Assembly (NCBI GenBank): GCA_944325865.1
Contig: CALVBS010000004.1
Location: 62,001-126,000, forward strand
Source of the DNA: Candidatus Gastranaerophilales bacterium
Lineage (GTDB): Bacteria; Cyanobacteriota; Vampirovibrionia; Gastranaerophilales; Gastranaerophilaceae
DNA: 64,000 nucleotides
Direction of reading: 5' to 3'
In this document: piece by piece, positions 26,814-35,849 of the stretch
Position numbering within the stretch: the stretch's first letter is position 1
Layout of the letters: each line of letters starts with the position of its first letter
Translations under genes and position numbers: made by a program
Notes under the pieces: model-generated
The model's database searches: none
The model's input: the letters and a program-made list of their open reading frames with translations, nothing else
What the model was told of the DNA's origin: nothing

Positions 26814-27827
26814 TTATTTAACCTTCACTTCCGGTACAACAGACATACCAGGGACAATATTGTACTTTGAAATATCTTCTTTAAAAATAATTTTCACAGG
26901 AACTCTCTGAACAATTTTTACATAACTTCCCACAGCATTTTCTGGAGGAAAAAGGCTCTGTCTTGAGCCTGTAGAACGCTGAATACTATCAACTTCTCCT
27001 TTAAATTTCTTTCCGCCATATGTATCAATTTTTATGGAGACAGGCTGCCCCTTTTGCATATTGGCAATCTGTGTTTCCTTAAAATTAGCAACTATCCACA
27101 TTTTTTCCGGAACTATTGCAAACAAAGGCTGTGCCACCTGCACATAATTTCCCTGTTCAACAGTACGATTTGTAATACGTCCGTCCTGAGGTGCATAAAT
27201 TTTTGTATATGAAAGGTTTAATTCATCTTGTTCAACCTCGGCTTCAAGCCTTTTTATAGATGCCTCAATTTCATTATATCGGGCTTTGGCCGAATTATTA
27301 TTCGATTGTGCCGCTGTTAATTTATTCAGGCTAGAATCATATTCCTGCTTTGACGAAATTCCCTTTGCATACATTTTTGAATATCGGTCATAATCAGCCT
27401 TTGCAAAATCCAAATCTGAATATGTTTTTTCAACCTGATTTTCCGTATTTACAAGAGCAGCTTTTGCTTCTTCCAATTTTGCCCGTGTCTCTTTTAACTT
27501 CGCCTCATAATCATTCGGATCAATTTCAAGCAGTAAAGCACCTTTTTTGACTTCCTGATTATCTTCTATGTTTAATTTTAATACCGGACCAGCAACTCTT
27601 GGAGCCATTGTAATAACATGACCTTCAACAAAAGCATCATCCGTTGACTTATAATATATTGAATGTATTGAGTAAAAAATTCCGCAAAGTAGAAATATTA
27701 TTGCTGTTACTGTTGGAACAATTACTCTTTTTTTCTTATATTCAGGGCGTGTATCTTCTTCAGGGGTATTGTTCTCAGGGGGTGTATCGGCATTGACCGT
27801 TTTATCTTTCGGTTCTTTTTCTTCCAC
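26814..27827 (-). CDS. HlyD/EmrA-type membrane fusion protein
   Basis: A 337-residue adaptor starting at GTG, with AAGGAG seven bases upstream. An acidic, proline-rich cytoplasmic N-terminus (1-33) precedes one membrane helix (about 35-55). Then come the lipoyl half-motif (VAGPVLKLNIEDNQEVKKGALLLEID), a coiled coil (about 95-190), and the second half (YAPQDGRITNRTVEQGNYV). It bridges the MFS pump and the outer-membrane channel. It lies 12 bases after the MarR gene and one base before the transporter gene. Confidence 0.92.
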   Translation of the reverse strand: MEEKEPKDKTVNADTPPENNTPEEDTRPEYKKKRVIVPTVTAIIFLLCGIFYSIHSIYYKSTDDAFVEGHVITMAPRVAGPVLKLNIEDNQEVKKGALLLEIDPNDYEAKLKETRAKLEEAKAALVNTENQVEKTYSDLDFAKADYDRYSKMYAKGISSKQEYDSSLNKLTAAQSNNNSAKARYNEIEASIKRLEAEVEQDELNLSYTKIYAPQDGRITNRTVEQGNYVQVAQPLFAIVPEKMWIVANFKETQIANMQKGQPVSIKIDTYGGKKFKGEVDSIQRSTGSRQSLFPPENAVGSYVKIVQRVPVKIIFKEDISKYNIVPGMSVVPEVKVK

Positions 27828-27839
27828 GTTAATTCTCCT

Positions 27840-28298
27840 TTATATTTGTAATTTAACTTTATCTCTTATATTCTTATTCATTTTTTCAAGAGTACTGAAC
27901 GTAAGAGCAAGTTCTTCCGCTGAAATATTATTTGTTATTATTTTACGCAAATACATATCAGTACTTAGCACCTTATCTCTTGCTTCCTTGCCTTTTTCTG
28001 TCACAATAAGCTTATAGATTTTTCTTCCGTTTGAATCCGGAATTTTTTCAATAAAATTTTTCTGATGTAAAATTTCAATAATTCTTGAAATATTTGCCCG
28101 GTCTTTAAATGTAATTTCTGCAAGCTGTCTTTGATACATTATTTCCTCATTTTCAAGCAGCAAATTTAATATTACATATTGATCCGGAGTAAGTTCAAAT
28201 TCTTTTTCTACAAAAGTCTGTGAAGAAAATCCTCTTATCAGGGTACCTGTAATATAAATTAATGAGCCGATTCTGTCTTTTAAATATTCTCTATACAT
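27840..28298 (-). CDS. MarR-family regulator of the EmrAB-type pump
   Basis: A 152-residue MarR-type winged-helix protein: ELTPDQYVILNLLLENEEIMYQRQLAEIT, then DRANISRIIEILHQKNFIEKIPDSNGRKIYKLIVTEKG, the recognition helix and wing. It probably represses its own operon and the divergent TolC-like gene and is released by small phenolic or hydrophobic ligands. A perfect inverted repeat at 28331-28354 in the divergent promoter region is the likely operator. AGGAAAA precedes the ATG. Confidence 0.92.
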   Translation of the reverse strand: MYREYLKDRIGSLIYITGTLIRGFSSQTFVEKEFELTPDQYVILNLLLENEEIMYQRQLAEITFKDRANISRIIEILHQKNFIEKIPDSNGRKIYKLIVTEKGKEARDKVLSTDMYLRKIITNNISAEELALTFSTLEKMNKNIRDKVKLQI

Positions 28299-28330
28299 AT
28301 TTTATTTTTCCTGTTTGACTAAATAGTCTG

Positions 28331-28354
28331 CTTGTGCTGTAATTATAGCACAAG
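28331..28354. promoter_or_regulatory. Likely MarR operator: CTTGTGCT-N8-AGCACAAG
   Basis: A perfect 8-bp inverted repeat with an 8-base AT-rich centre, in the 79-base gap between the divergent marR-emrAB operon and the TolC-like gene. Its position allows repression in both directions. A TATAGC hexamer overlaps its right half. Confidence 0.75.
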
Positions 28355-28377
28355 AAAATTTTTTGGGAATACTTATC

Positions 28378-29760
28378 ATGAAAAAAATATTAATTTACCT
28401 TTTAATACTTACATTTACAACCATTCCGGCAGCCGCCCGACAAAACAAAAATGATATTGAGCATGCTCAAAAGACTTTTATGTACCTGAATCTTGATTGG
28501 TGGAAAACTTATCAAGACGACATTTTGACAGAACATCTGAAAGAATTGTATGACTCAAACTATGATTTAAAAAATGCTGAATTAAAAATTAAAGAAAACG
28601 AAAAACTTGTCAAAATCCAATTTGCAAATGAACTACCTCAGGTATCATTTGACGGATTTATATCAAGAGATTTTCGTTCATCAATTCAAAGATACGGTAA
28701 TATGGTCATACCAAGCTTTGCACAGAACAATTTCCAGCTACCTTTAACAGCTAGCTATGAAATTGATATATGGGGGAAAAACAGACTTAAAACAAAAAGT
28801 ACAGAACAGTATCTTGAAATGGTAAAACAGGCGGAAAGAGCAACTTATATTTCACTTACTTCCGATTTTGCCGCAGAATATTTCAATCTGATAAAATGCG
28901 ATAAACTTTTATCTATTCAGAATGAACTTATAAAAATTCAGGAAGAGATTGTTTCAAAAACAGAGGATAAATATTCGACAGGGCTGGCAACAATGAATGA
29001 TCTTCTGGCTGAACAACGAATGCTCACAACATTGAAAGAAGAAAAAAATAATCTTGAAGAAAAACAGGATACACTGATAAATACTTTAAGAGTCTATCTA
29101 GCAAAGGGAGACGGAGAAATATCAAGAGCTAATTACGGAAGTCTTATTTTACCTGAAAATATCCCGACTGAACTTAATTCCGAAATTATAGAAAACAGAC
29201 CTGACTTCAAACAACAAGAAGCAAATATTAAACGTGCCGGATTTGATGTAAAAGTTGCAAGAAGAGAATTGCTGCCGAGTATTGTAATTTTTGGGCAGGT
29301 CGGACTTAATGCATACAGACTCAGTAATCTTTTTAACAGTTCTTCTCAACTGCTGAATGCAGGAATAATGCCGTCGATTGATTTGTTTGCGGGAGGCAGG
29401 AAAATAGCTTTTTTAAAACTGAAAAAATATCAATTTGAAGAAGCACTAAATGATTATCAAAAAACCATAGTTGAGGATATAAAAGAACTGAATGTAAGCT
29501 TACATGAATATAAAACAGCCAGAAAAAATTATGAAGAAAGTCTTGCAAGACTTAATCTGCAAAATAAAACTTACGGGTTAATGAGCGACAAAAAAGAAAT
29601 AGGCTCGGCTTCAGATTTAGATGTTTTATATAACAAAGAGGCTCTTTTGATTACACAAAAAGATGAAGTCTCAAACAAAATAAACTGTCTGATATCAACA
29701 ATCACTCTATACAAAGCAACGGGCGGTAAAAACTTATATGATACCCCAAAGAATATATAA
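28378..29760 (+). CDS. Outer-membrane efflux channel (NodT/OprM-like TolC family)
   Basis: A 460-residue outer-membrane factor with an N-terminal signal peptide (about 1-19, ending PAAA). The two OEP repeats span about 45-240 and 255-450; LTASYEIDIWGKNRLKTKS and ENRPDFKQQEANIKRAGFDVKVARRELLPSI are typical of the NodT subgroup. There is no lipobox cysteine. It would serve the divergent EmrAB-type pump, with which it shares the MarR operator. An in-frame TTG lies five codons upstream; the ATG at 28378 gives the standard signal peptide start. Confidence 0.9.
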   Translation: MKKILIYLLILTFTTIPAAARQNKNDIEHAQKTFMYLNLDWWKTYQDDILTEHLKELYDSNYDLKNAELKIKENEKLVKIQFANELPQVSFDGFISRDFRSSIQRYGNMVIPSFAQNNFQLPLTASYEIDIWGKNRLKTKSTEQYLEMVKQAERATYISLTSDFAAEYFNLIKCDKLLSIQNELIKIQEEIVSKTEDKYSTGLATMNDLLAEQRMLTTLKEEKNNLEEKQDTLINTLRVYLAKGDGEISRANYGSLILPENIPTELNSEIIENRPDFKQQEANIKRAGFDVKVARRELLPSIVIFGQVGLNAYRLSNLFNSSSQLLNAGIMPSIDLFAGGRKIAFLKLKKYQFEEALNDYQKTIVEDIKELNVSLHEYKTARKNYEESLARLNLQNKTYGLMSDKKEIGSASDLDVLYNKEALLITQKDEVSNKINCLISTITLYKATGGKNLYDTPKNI

Positions 29761-29776
29761 GGAGATAACTCAAAAA

Positions 29777-30355
29777 TTATCTGAATATCTTTTCTTTTAG
29801 CACGGCAAGATTTCTTACTATATACGCATCCAAAGCTTGTTTTGCATCCGATACCAGAGTTTGTGCGTTTAGAAGTACATCAGGTTTACCGGAACTTTTA
29901 AGTTTTACGGCAAAATTATCCAAAGTTTTTTGAACAACTTTGTATTCATCAGAATCTAATTGATGATATTCAAATAACGGTTCAAATTTGTCAGTTGTTT
30001 TACTATGTGATTGGTTATAGATTTCAAATAAAGCAGAAGTAACACTGTGTCCGACATCTTTTGAATCATTAATAGGAATTTGTATTATTTTTTCATCATT
30101 TTTGAACACATCAGTTGATATAAAGTCAAATAATCTATTTGTTTTTTTATTATCTATTCTATACAAATCATTTTTGCCGTCATTTAATATTTTATTCATA
30201 ACCTTCAAGAAATTCCTGCCGTCAAATGCCGGATTAGATGAAGCATATTCAAAACCTTTTTCAAGAGTTTTAGTAGGTACAAATTTTGATTGAAAATATA
30301 CATTATTATTTGGATATGTATAATTTAAATTATTTATTCTGTTAACAGTTAACAT
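29777..30355 (-). CDS. Hypothetical protein with N-terminal VYFQS motif
   Basis: A 192-residue soluble protein without a recognised family. An Asn/Tyr-rich N-terminus leads to V-Y-F21-Q-S, another form of the F-(K/Q)-G-like motif seen in several proteins here. The remainder is charged, helical and lacks membrane segments or cysteines. AGGAG lies eight bases before the ATG, and a GTTAACTGTTAAC palindrome spans codons 2-5. It is convergent with the TolC-like gene, 16 bases away. Confidence 0.65.
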   Translation of the reverse strand: MLTVNRINNLNYTYPNNNVYFQSKFVPTKTLEKGFEYASSNPAFDGRNFLKVMNKILNDGKNDLYRIDNKKTNRLFDFISTDVFKNDEKIIQIPINDSKDVGHSVTSALFEIYNQSHSKTTDKFEPLFEYHQLDSDEYKVVQKTLDNFAVKLKSSGKPDVLLNAQTLVSDAKQALDAYIVRNLAVLKEKIFR

Positions 30356-30500
30356 CTCCTGTACTCCTAATCTTACTTTTATGAGTCTATTTATCTTAAA
30401 ACTAATCTAATTAAATATTCAAGCATATTACATCTATGTTCTCTAATAAAGAAATATGTAATAAAAACATATCGGGGTTTATAAAATTCTCAAATAAAAA

Positions 30501-30584
30501 TGCCGAAGGCCGGACTCGAACCGGCACGTGGTTGCCCACACAAGATTTTGAGTCTAGCACGTCTACCAATTTCATCACTTCGGC
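30501..30584 (-). tRNA. tRNA-Leu (anticodon CAA)
   Basis: On the minus strand: acceptor GCCGAAG paired with CTTCGGC, discriminator A, D arm TGATGAAATTGGTAGACG, anticodon loop CTCAAAA with CAA, a long variable arm, and T arm GCCGGTTCGAGTCCGGC. The anticodon stem CTAGA/TCTTG has one T-T mismatch at the second pair. CCA is not encoded. All other features are normal for a class II leucine tRNA. Confidence 0.93.
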
Positions 30585-30742
30585 ATATATTAATTTTCAA
30601 CATGACTATCTTACCAAAAACATTTAAAATTTCAAACATTATTTTTTAATTAAAATTTTTATATTTTTACTAAAATATTTTTTGATATATTTGACGTATA
30701 GTAAAGGGGGTCAGATAATAATTAAATTTTTGGAACAAATAT

Positions 30743-31645
30743 TCAGACATTATCAGTATTAAACTTTTGCTGTAATTTTTCCAGAAACAGTTTTGCCAGC
30801 GGAGAGAACACCTGATATTTCTTCCAGACAATATCTAATCCTGATTCAAGTTTTGGTGATAGTGGACGAAAACATAAATCTGAAGTTCCAGTTGTTTTTA
30901 CCAGTTTATCAAGGGTCACGGCATATCCCATACCGGCTTCAACCATAATAGCCGCGTTATAAACCAGGTTATAAGTAGCTGCAATATTTAAATTATCAAA
31001 TTCATCTCCAAACCAATCCAAAAAACCGCTATCTGCAGAATACTTTTTTGACATTTGTCTTGAAGCAAGCAGCGGGACACCTAATAAATCCTGCAACTGA
31101 ACAAACTTTTTGGTAGAAAGCGGACTGTCTTTTCTCATTATAACACCCCATACATCTTTCTGTGGCATTGTGATATAATCATATTTTGATAAATCAATAG
31201 GCTGAATTAATATTCCGAAATCTAAAAGCCCTTTATCAAGTTTTTCTGTCACATCCTCTGCATTACCGCTATATATATGAAATTTTATATCAGGATATTC
31301 ACTCTGCAACTCTTTCATAACTTCAGCTATATATCTCATTGAATCTGTTTCACCGCATCCTATATATATATCCCCGCCAACAGTATCCTTTATAGAATTG
31401 AATTCAGCTTCAGTTTTTTCAACCATTTCTACAATTTCCTGAGCACGTTTACGCAGCATCATTCCCTCAGGAGTAAGAGAAACTTTGTATTTTCCACGTA
31501 TAAGCAATTTTTGGCCCAATTCTCTTTCAAGATCCTGAAGCTGCCTTGATAACGTCGGCTGGGTAAGATGTAGGGAATTAGCCGCACCCGTAATACTGCC
31601 TTCTCGTGCTACAGTTAAAAAATATCGTAAAACCCTGAATTCCAT
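30743..31645 (-). CDS. LysR-family transcriptional regulator
   Basis: A 300-residue LTTR. The N-terminal HTH is MEFRVLRYFLTVAREGSITG, then AANSLHLTQPTLSRQLQDLE; a periplasmic-binding-like effector domain spans about 90-295. GGGAG precedes the ATG. It is divergent from an operon encoding a small protein, an aldo/keto reductase and a hydrolase, the classic LTTR arrangement. The divergent region contains the GTATTT-N12 element at 31735, which also occurs before the 19538 operon, so it may control both. The inducer is unknown; related loci respond to carbonyl or quinone compounds. Confidence 0.93.
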   Translation of the reverse strand: MEFRVLRYFLTVAREGSITGAANSLHLTQPTLSRQLQDLERELGQKLLIRGKYKVSLTPEGMMLRKRAQEIVEMVEKTEAEFNSIKDTVGGDIYIGCGETDSMRYIAEVMKELQSEYPDIKFHIYSGNAEDVTEKLDKGLLDFGILIQPIDLSKYDYITMPQKDVWGVIMRKDSPLSTKKFVQLQDLLGVPLLASRQMSKKYSADSGFLDWFGDEFDNLNIAATYNLVYNAAIMVEAGMGYAVTLDKLVKTTGTSDLCFRPLSPKLESGLDIVWKKYQVFSPLAKLFLEKLQQKFNTDNV

Positions 31646-31734
31646 ATAATAAGCTCCCGCTGATTTCTGTATTTCAACTTTAAATATACTTTTTTAATTT
31701 ATGCCTGTCAAGCATTTATAAATATGTAATATAA

Positions 31735-31758
31735 GTATTTGCTATTTAAAATAAATCG
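31735..31758 (+). promoter_or_regulatory. Candidate LysR operator: GTATTT-N12-AAATCG
   Basis: A near copy of the element at 19461-19484, with the same flanks (ATATAA before, GTAAATAATA after). It lies about 30-50 bases upstream of the start at 31787 and between the LysR gene and the operon divergent from it. Confidence 0.62.
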
Positions 31759-31786
31759 TAAATAATATAAAATAGGAGGCAAAAGT

Positions 31787-32014
31787 TTGAGTATAAATCA
31801 GGAAATTGTGCTTCAAAATCTTAAAGATGCAGACTGTAATTCTGAATTCATTGTGAAATTTTTTCAACTTGGCGAAAACGGAAGAATTTCGGAACAATTA
31901 AGATTATTATCCTGTCACAGAAAGACACTACTTGATAAACTTCACTTAAATCAAAAACAAATTGATTGTTTAGATTATTTAATTTTTAATATTGAGCATC
32001 ATATGGAGAATTAA
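31787..32014 (+). CDS. Conserved small protein of AKR/LysR loci
   Basis: A 75-residue helical protein starting at TTG, with AGGAGG eight bases upstream. The sequence FFQLGENGRISEQLRLLSCH, then RKTLLDKLHLNQKQIDCLDYLI resembles short proteins that I have seen next to LysR regulators and aldo/keto reductases in gut bacteria. That recollection is unverified. Two cysteines and a coiled-coil-like helical pair are visible; there is no membrane segment. It may be a small accessory subunit or regulator. It is first in the operon 31787-33761. Confidence 0.7.
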   Translation: MSINQEIVLQNLKDADCNSEFIVKFFQLGENGRISEQLRLLSCHRKTLLDKLHLNQKQIDCLDYLIFNIEHHMEN

Positions 32015-32072
32015 TACGAAAATGGATAAGAAAAACAATACATTATCAGCATTATAAAGTGAGGACTATTTT

Positions 32073-32867
32073 ATGGATTTTGTTAAACTTAACAACGGAA
32101 TAGAAATGCCGGTACTGGGACTTGGAACCTATATGCTACAAGGCTCAGAGTGTGAGAAGTGCATATCTGAAGCTATAAATTTAGGATACAAACTCATTGA
32201 TACAGCACAAATGTACGGCAACGAACAAGCTGTCGGAAATGCGATTAAGCATTACAATAGAAAAGATTTATTTATTACAACAAAATTGTATTCTCCAAGC
32301 ACAAGTTATGAAAGGACAAAATCAGATATAGAAAAATCGTTAAATAACCTGCAAACAGATTATATTGATTTACTGCTTATTCACGAGCCTTACAGCCAGA
32401 GCCTTGAGATGTACAAAGCAATGACAGAAGGAGTCAATGAGGGCAAGATTCGTGCTATCGGGATTTCAAATTTTAATAAAAATCAATATCTGAATTTCAT
32501 CAAATTCTGCTGCATTATACCTGCCGTTAATCAGGTTGAATGTCATATATTTTACCGTCAGAAAGACTTACAAAAACTGCTCAAAGAAAACGGAACTCAT
32601 ATGCAGGCGTGGAGTCCGTTTGCCTGTGCAAAAAACAACTTTTTTAACAATCCTGTTCTAAAAGAAATCGGAGAAAAATACGGTAAAACAACGGGTCAAG
32701 TGGGATTAAAGTATCTGGTACAAACGGGAGTTTCAGTAATTCCTAAAAGTTCCAAAACAGAAAGGATGAAAGAAAACCTTAATATTTTTGATTTTAATCT
32801 TACAAATGAAGATGTAGAAAAAATTATGTCTTTGGATAGGGGTAAAACCCTTTTCGGATGGTATTAA
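32073..32867 (+). CDS. Aldo/keto reductase (short, AKR5-like)
   Basis: A 264-residue aldo/keto reductase with an intact tetrad D43, Y48, K71 and H104 (LIDTAQMYGNE, ITTKLYS, LLIHEPY). IPKSSKTERMKENLNIF is the NADPH 2'-phosphate-binding segment. It reduces aldehydes or ketones in the cytoplasm; the substrate is unknown. GAGGA precedes the ATG. It is paralogous to the gene at 33844-34689. It lies between the small protein and the hydrolase in the LysR-linked operon. Confidence 0.94.
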   Translation: MDFVKLNNGIEMPVLGLGTYMLQGSECEKCISEAINLGYKLIDTAQMYGNEQAVGNAIKHYNRKDLFITTKLYSPSTSYERTKSDIEKSLNNLQTDYIDLLLIHEPYSQSLEMYKAMTEGVNEGKIRAIGISNFNKNQYLNFIKFCCIIPAVNQVECHIFYRQKDLQKLLKENGTHMQAWSPFACAKNNFFNNPVLKEIGEKYGKTTGQVGLKYLVQTGVSVIPKSSKTERMKENLNIFDFNLTNEDVEKIMSLDRGKTLFGWY

Positions 32868-32885
32868 AATAAAGGAGAAAAATAA

Positions 32886-33761
32886 ATGGAAATAATACGT
32901 GTAGATACGCCAAGAGGTCTTGAACTAAAAGGAGCAATATGGGGTGATAATTCTATGGATACTGTTGTAATTATGATGAGCGGTATCTGTTCAAATGTTT
33001 TTCAGAATGATTTATTAACCGCAACAGGAGAACTTTTAAGCAGAAATAACATAGCATTTATCGCCGGACATGCAATGGATGCTTTTTCTTGTATTGCATA
33101 TTCGGATTTTTCTATAAATAAACAAAGATATACAGGAGTTGTTTTTGATGATTTCAGTCTGGTATATGAAGATGTTGAAAGTTATGTGAAATATGCAAAG
33201 GAACATGGGTTTAAAAACATAGTTCTTGCCGGCCACTCTCTTGGTTCGAATAAAATCATCAATTATCTCGGCAATACTCCGGATAATTTTGTGGATTACT
33301 TTATTGTATCGGCTCCTGTTGATTTGGGACACTGGTTTAATGTAATGCCAAATGTAAAAAAATGCATTGAACTTGCACAAAAATTTGAAAATGATGGCAG
33401 AGAAAAAGATATACTTCCATATCTTTTTGGAGGGTTTTCACCGATGTCAGCACAAACCGTTTTAAGCTTTTATAATGCCTTTAATCTTAAAAATTGTCCG
33501 GTTATAAGCAATGATGGAGAAACAAACTCTCTATTCAATATAAAAATAAACGGAGCATTTGTTATAGGTGCAAAAGACAGTCTGACTGAAGGCGATCCGA
33601 AAGGATTTATGGAAAAAATCAATTCTCATTGCAAGAATCCTGAAAAAAATCAGGTTATAGTAGTGCCCGATGCATCTCATATTTTCTACAATAAGCATAA
33701 CGAATATGCTGCAGTTATCCTTGATTGTGTAGAAAAACATTTCAATTATGCGAAAGTATAA
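32886..33761 (+). CDS. Alpha/beta hydrolase (Ser nucleophile)
   Basis: A 291-residue cytoplasmic hydrolase. The elbow is G-H-S118-L-G-S and the catalytic His is in VVPDASHIFYNKH near the C-terminus. It differs from the two dienelactone-hydrolase-like enzymes of the 19538 operon in having serine rather than cysteine. It is similar to the DUF1749/esterase group. The substrate is unknown. AAGGAGA precedes the ATG and the gap to the aldo/keto reductase is 18 bases. A hairpin follows. Confidence 0.85.
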   Translation: MEIIRVDTPRGLELKGAIWGDNSMDTVVIMMSGICSNVFQNDLLTATGELLSRNNIAFIAGHAMDAFSCIAYSDFSINKQRYTGVVFDDFSLVYEDVESYVKYAKEHGFKNIVLAGHSLGSNKIINYLGNTPDNFVDYFIVSAPVDLGHWFNVMPNVKKCIELAQKFENDGREKDILPYLFGGFSPMSAQTVLSFYNAFNLKNCPVISNDGETNSLFNIKINGAFVIGAKDSLTEGDPKGFMEKINSHCKNPEKNQVIVVPDASHIFYNKHNEYAAVILDCVEKHFNYAKV

Positions 33762-33783
33762 ATTAAAAGATTTTGAATAAAAG

Positions 33784-33806
33784 GGCTGCCATATAAAATG
33801 GCAGCC
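33784..33806. terminator. Bidirectional terminator
   Basis: GGCTGCCAT pairs with ATGGCAGCC around a 5-base AT loop, between the convergent hydrolase and aldo/keto reductase genes. A-rich sequence on the left gives a T-rich tail on the minus strand. Confidence 0.8.
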
Positions 33807-33843
33807 GCATATATTATCAAGAAAATCTTGAAGATTATAAAAT

Positions 33844-34689
33844 CTATCCGGCCAGCCAGATTATCATTTCAACCGTTGCAGGATCATAATGTGAAAAGAA
33901 TAAACTGTGCCCTAAATCTAATGCCCTGATTTTATCAAGTTCCTCTCCGGTTAATGTAAAATCAAATATATTGAAATTTTGTTCCATACGTTCTTTTTTA
34001 ACTGATTTTGGTATAACAACTACACCTTCCTGAGTAAGAAACCGTAATGCGACCTGAGCAACAGTCTTTCCATATTTATCACCTATTTCTTTTAATGTTT
34101 CGTTTGTAAAAAGATTATTTTTCCCTTCTGCAAAAGGTCCCCAGGCCATAATTTGTGTATTATATTTTTTCATAATTTCTTTAGCAGCCTTTTGCTGATT
34201 AAATACATGAGTTTCAACCTGATTAATTGCGGGCTGAATTTCACAGAAATGAGATAAATCAACAAATCTGTCCGGATAAAAGTTACTTACACCGATTGCT
34301 CTTAGTTTACCTTCCTTATAAGCATCTTCCATTGCTCTGTATGTACCGTAATAATCCCCGAAAGGCTGATGAATTAATAACAAATCAATATAATTTGTCT
34401 GAAGCTTTCTCAACGATTCATCTATTGAAGCTTTTGCTTTTTCATAACCGGCATTTGAAATCCAGACCTTTGTTACTATAAAAAATTCCTCTCTTGCTAT
34501 TCCTGATTTTTTAATGGCATTACCGACAGATTCTTCATTTCCGTAAGCTTGAGCAGTATCAAACATACGATAACCAACTTCTATAGCCTCGCTAACTGCT
34601 TTTTCACAATCCGAACCATCCGGAACCTGATAAACACCAAAGCCCAAAATAGGCATTTCAACACCATTGTTTAATTTTACTGTCTGCAT
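33844..34689 (-). CDS. Aldo/keto reductase (short, AKR5-like)
   Basis: A 281-residue aldo/keto reductase, paralogue of the product of 32073-32867. The tetrad is D44, Y49, K74 and H107; [20 protein letters not shown] binds the cofactor phosphate. The C-terminal 20 residues extend past the paralogue's end. AAGGAG precedes the ATG. It follows the broken flavodoxin-fold gene by 23 bases and is probably co-transcribed with it from the MerR-type promoter at 35416-35446. Confidence 0.93.
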   Translation of the reverse strand: MQTVKLNNGVEMPILGFGVYQVPDGSDCEKAVSEAIEVGYRMFDTAQAYGNEESVGNAIKKSGIAREEFFIVTKVWISNAGYEKAKASIDESLRKLQTNYIDLLLIHQPFGDYYGTYRAMEDAYKEGKLRAIGVSNFYPDRFVDLSHFCEIQPAINQVETHVFNQQKAAKEIMKKYNTQIMAWGPFAEGKNNLFTNETLKEIGDKYGKTVAQVALRFLTQEGVVVIPKSVKKERMEQNFNIFDFTLTGEELDKIRALDLGHSLFFSHYDPATVEMIIWLAG

Positions 34690-34712
34690 TCTTCTTCTCC
34701 TTTATTTTTAAT

Positions 34713-35393
34713 TTAATGAATGAAATTTGTATATTCTACATTTTCCACAGCAGGCGAAACTATTCCCGCTTTTGCCGCAGCTTCCTTACATTTAAGATGA
34801 TATGCCAAATTTTTAGCCAAAATTCTCATATTTTGCATTCCCTCTTTATCCTGTTTTACTTCTTCAGGATTTTGACCGTGAACCATATTCCAATATCTTC
34901 CTGAAATAATCGGCATTTGATTAATTTGAAAATATTTATTTAACTGATCAATAGTAGCAGTAGTTCCAGCACGCCTTGCGGAAACTATCGCAGTTCCGGG
35001 TTTATACCGGAATGAATCATGTCCGGACATATAATCAACAAAAAAATGCTCTGTCAAGGAATGGAATCAACCCGCCGGCTGCAGAACCGTAATGCACCGG
35101 AGATCCTATAACATATCCGTCAAAATTCCGTGCATATTCGACAAAATCATTAACTTTATCATTAATAACACAGCGGCCGATTTTACCACAGGCACGACAA
35201 GCACGGCAAGGAGCTACAGGCTCTTTTCCTATATAATATATTTCAGTTTCAATTCCTTCATTGTTTAGGGTCGAGGAAATTTCATTTAAAGCCGTATAAG
35301 TACATCCCTTTTGATTTGGCGACCCGTTAATATAAATGTACAGAATCCGCCTGCTAGTATTAATAATGTAAATAGTACCAATATTTTTTTCAT
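34713..35393 (-). pseudogene. Broken flavodoxin-fold NAD(P)H reductase gene with two apparent frameshifts
   Basis: Three frames make up one gene. The first, from ATG 35393 with GAGGT five bases upstream, encodes a hydrophobic leader MKKILVLFTLLILAGGFC. A second frame supplies the FMN-binding start (YINGSPNQKG), the cysteine cluster PCRACRACGKIGRC and GYVIGSPVHYGS, and stops at DRAFFC. The third continues DYMSGHDSFRYKPGTAIVSA, RRAGTTATIDQLNKYF and YWNMVHGQNPEEV. The second shift is at a seven-base run (35040-35046): removing one base restores DRAFFVDYMSG. The first shift lies between about 35335 and 35390. A longer frame starting at 35427 would begin inside the promoter spacer. The layout matches the intact leader-bearing gene at 24563. 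Confidence 0.82.
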
Positions 35394-35415
35394 AAATTAC
35401 CTCATATATAATATT

Positions 35416-35446
35416 AGGATAACTCATTAGAGTAACTCTCAGTCAA
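35416..35446 (-). promoter_or_regulatory. MerR-type promoter/operator upstream of broken reductase and AKR genes
   Basis: Minus strand: -35 TTGACT (35441-35446), 19-base spacer with the dyad AGAGT-T-ACTCT, and -10 TATCCT (35416-35421). Same geometry as the sites at 25227 and 53410. Confidence 0.72.
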
Positions 35447-35520
35447 GTAACGAATTAAGAATTATTACAAAATACACCAATTATATGAAAGTTTATATAT
35501 AATAAAAACAAAGGAGTTTT

Positions 35521-35841
35521 ATGATGGAATATATTCTGGTTTTATGCACAATCAATGATTTAAAAACAGCAAAATCAATCTCCGGGAAACTAGTGGAAGA
35601 AAAACTTGCAGCCTGCGTAAATATTATTCCACAAATAACTTCAATATATTTTTGGAAAAATGAAATAGTTGAAGACAGTGAATATTTAATGCTTATAAAA
35701 ACAAAAAATATGCATTTTGACGAATTAAAGAAACGAATATTATCACTTCATCCTTATGAAGTTCCTGAAATTATATCTTTAAAAATTGATGATGGTTCCA
35801 AATCTTATCTTGATTGGATTGGAAACTCTACAAAACCGTAA
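35521..35841 (+). CDS. cutA: CutA1 divalent-cation tolerance protein
   Basis: A 106-residue CutA1 homologue: a trimeric, ferredoxin-like protein linked to copper and other divalent metal tolerance, exact role debated. The pattern KLVEEKLAACVNIIPQITSIYFWK, then EYLMLIKTK and HPYEVPEIISLKI is diagnostic. Two adjacent ATGs occur; AAGGAG is 4 bases from the first and 7 from the second (35524), so the second may be the real start. It is convergent with the TolC gene of the RND operon, 8 bases apart. No metal-binding regulator is visible. Confidence 0.93.
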   Translation: MMEYILVLCTINDLKTAKSISGKLVEEKLAACVNIIPQITSIYFWKNEIVEDSEYLMLIKTKNMHFDELKKRILSLHPYEVPEIISLKIDDGSKSYLDWIGNSTKP

Positions 35842-35849
35842 AAATTTTC

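Noticed and set aside
30436-30627. 63-residue plus-strand frame
   Set aside because: It runs across tRNA-Leu on the opposite strand.
35394-35427. Upstream ATG for the flavodoxin-fold gene
   Set aside because: It lies inside the 19-base spacer of the MerR-type promoter, upstream of the expected transcription start.
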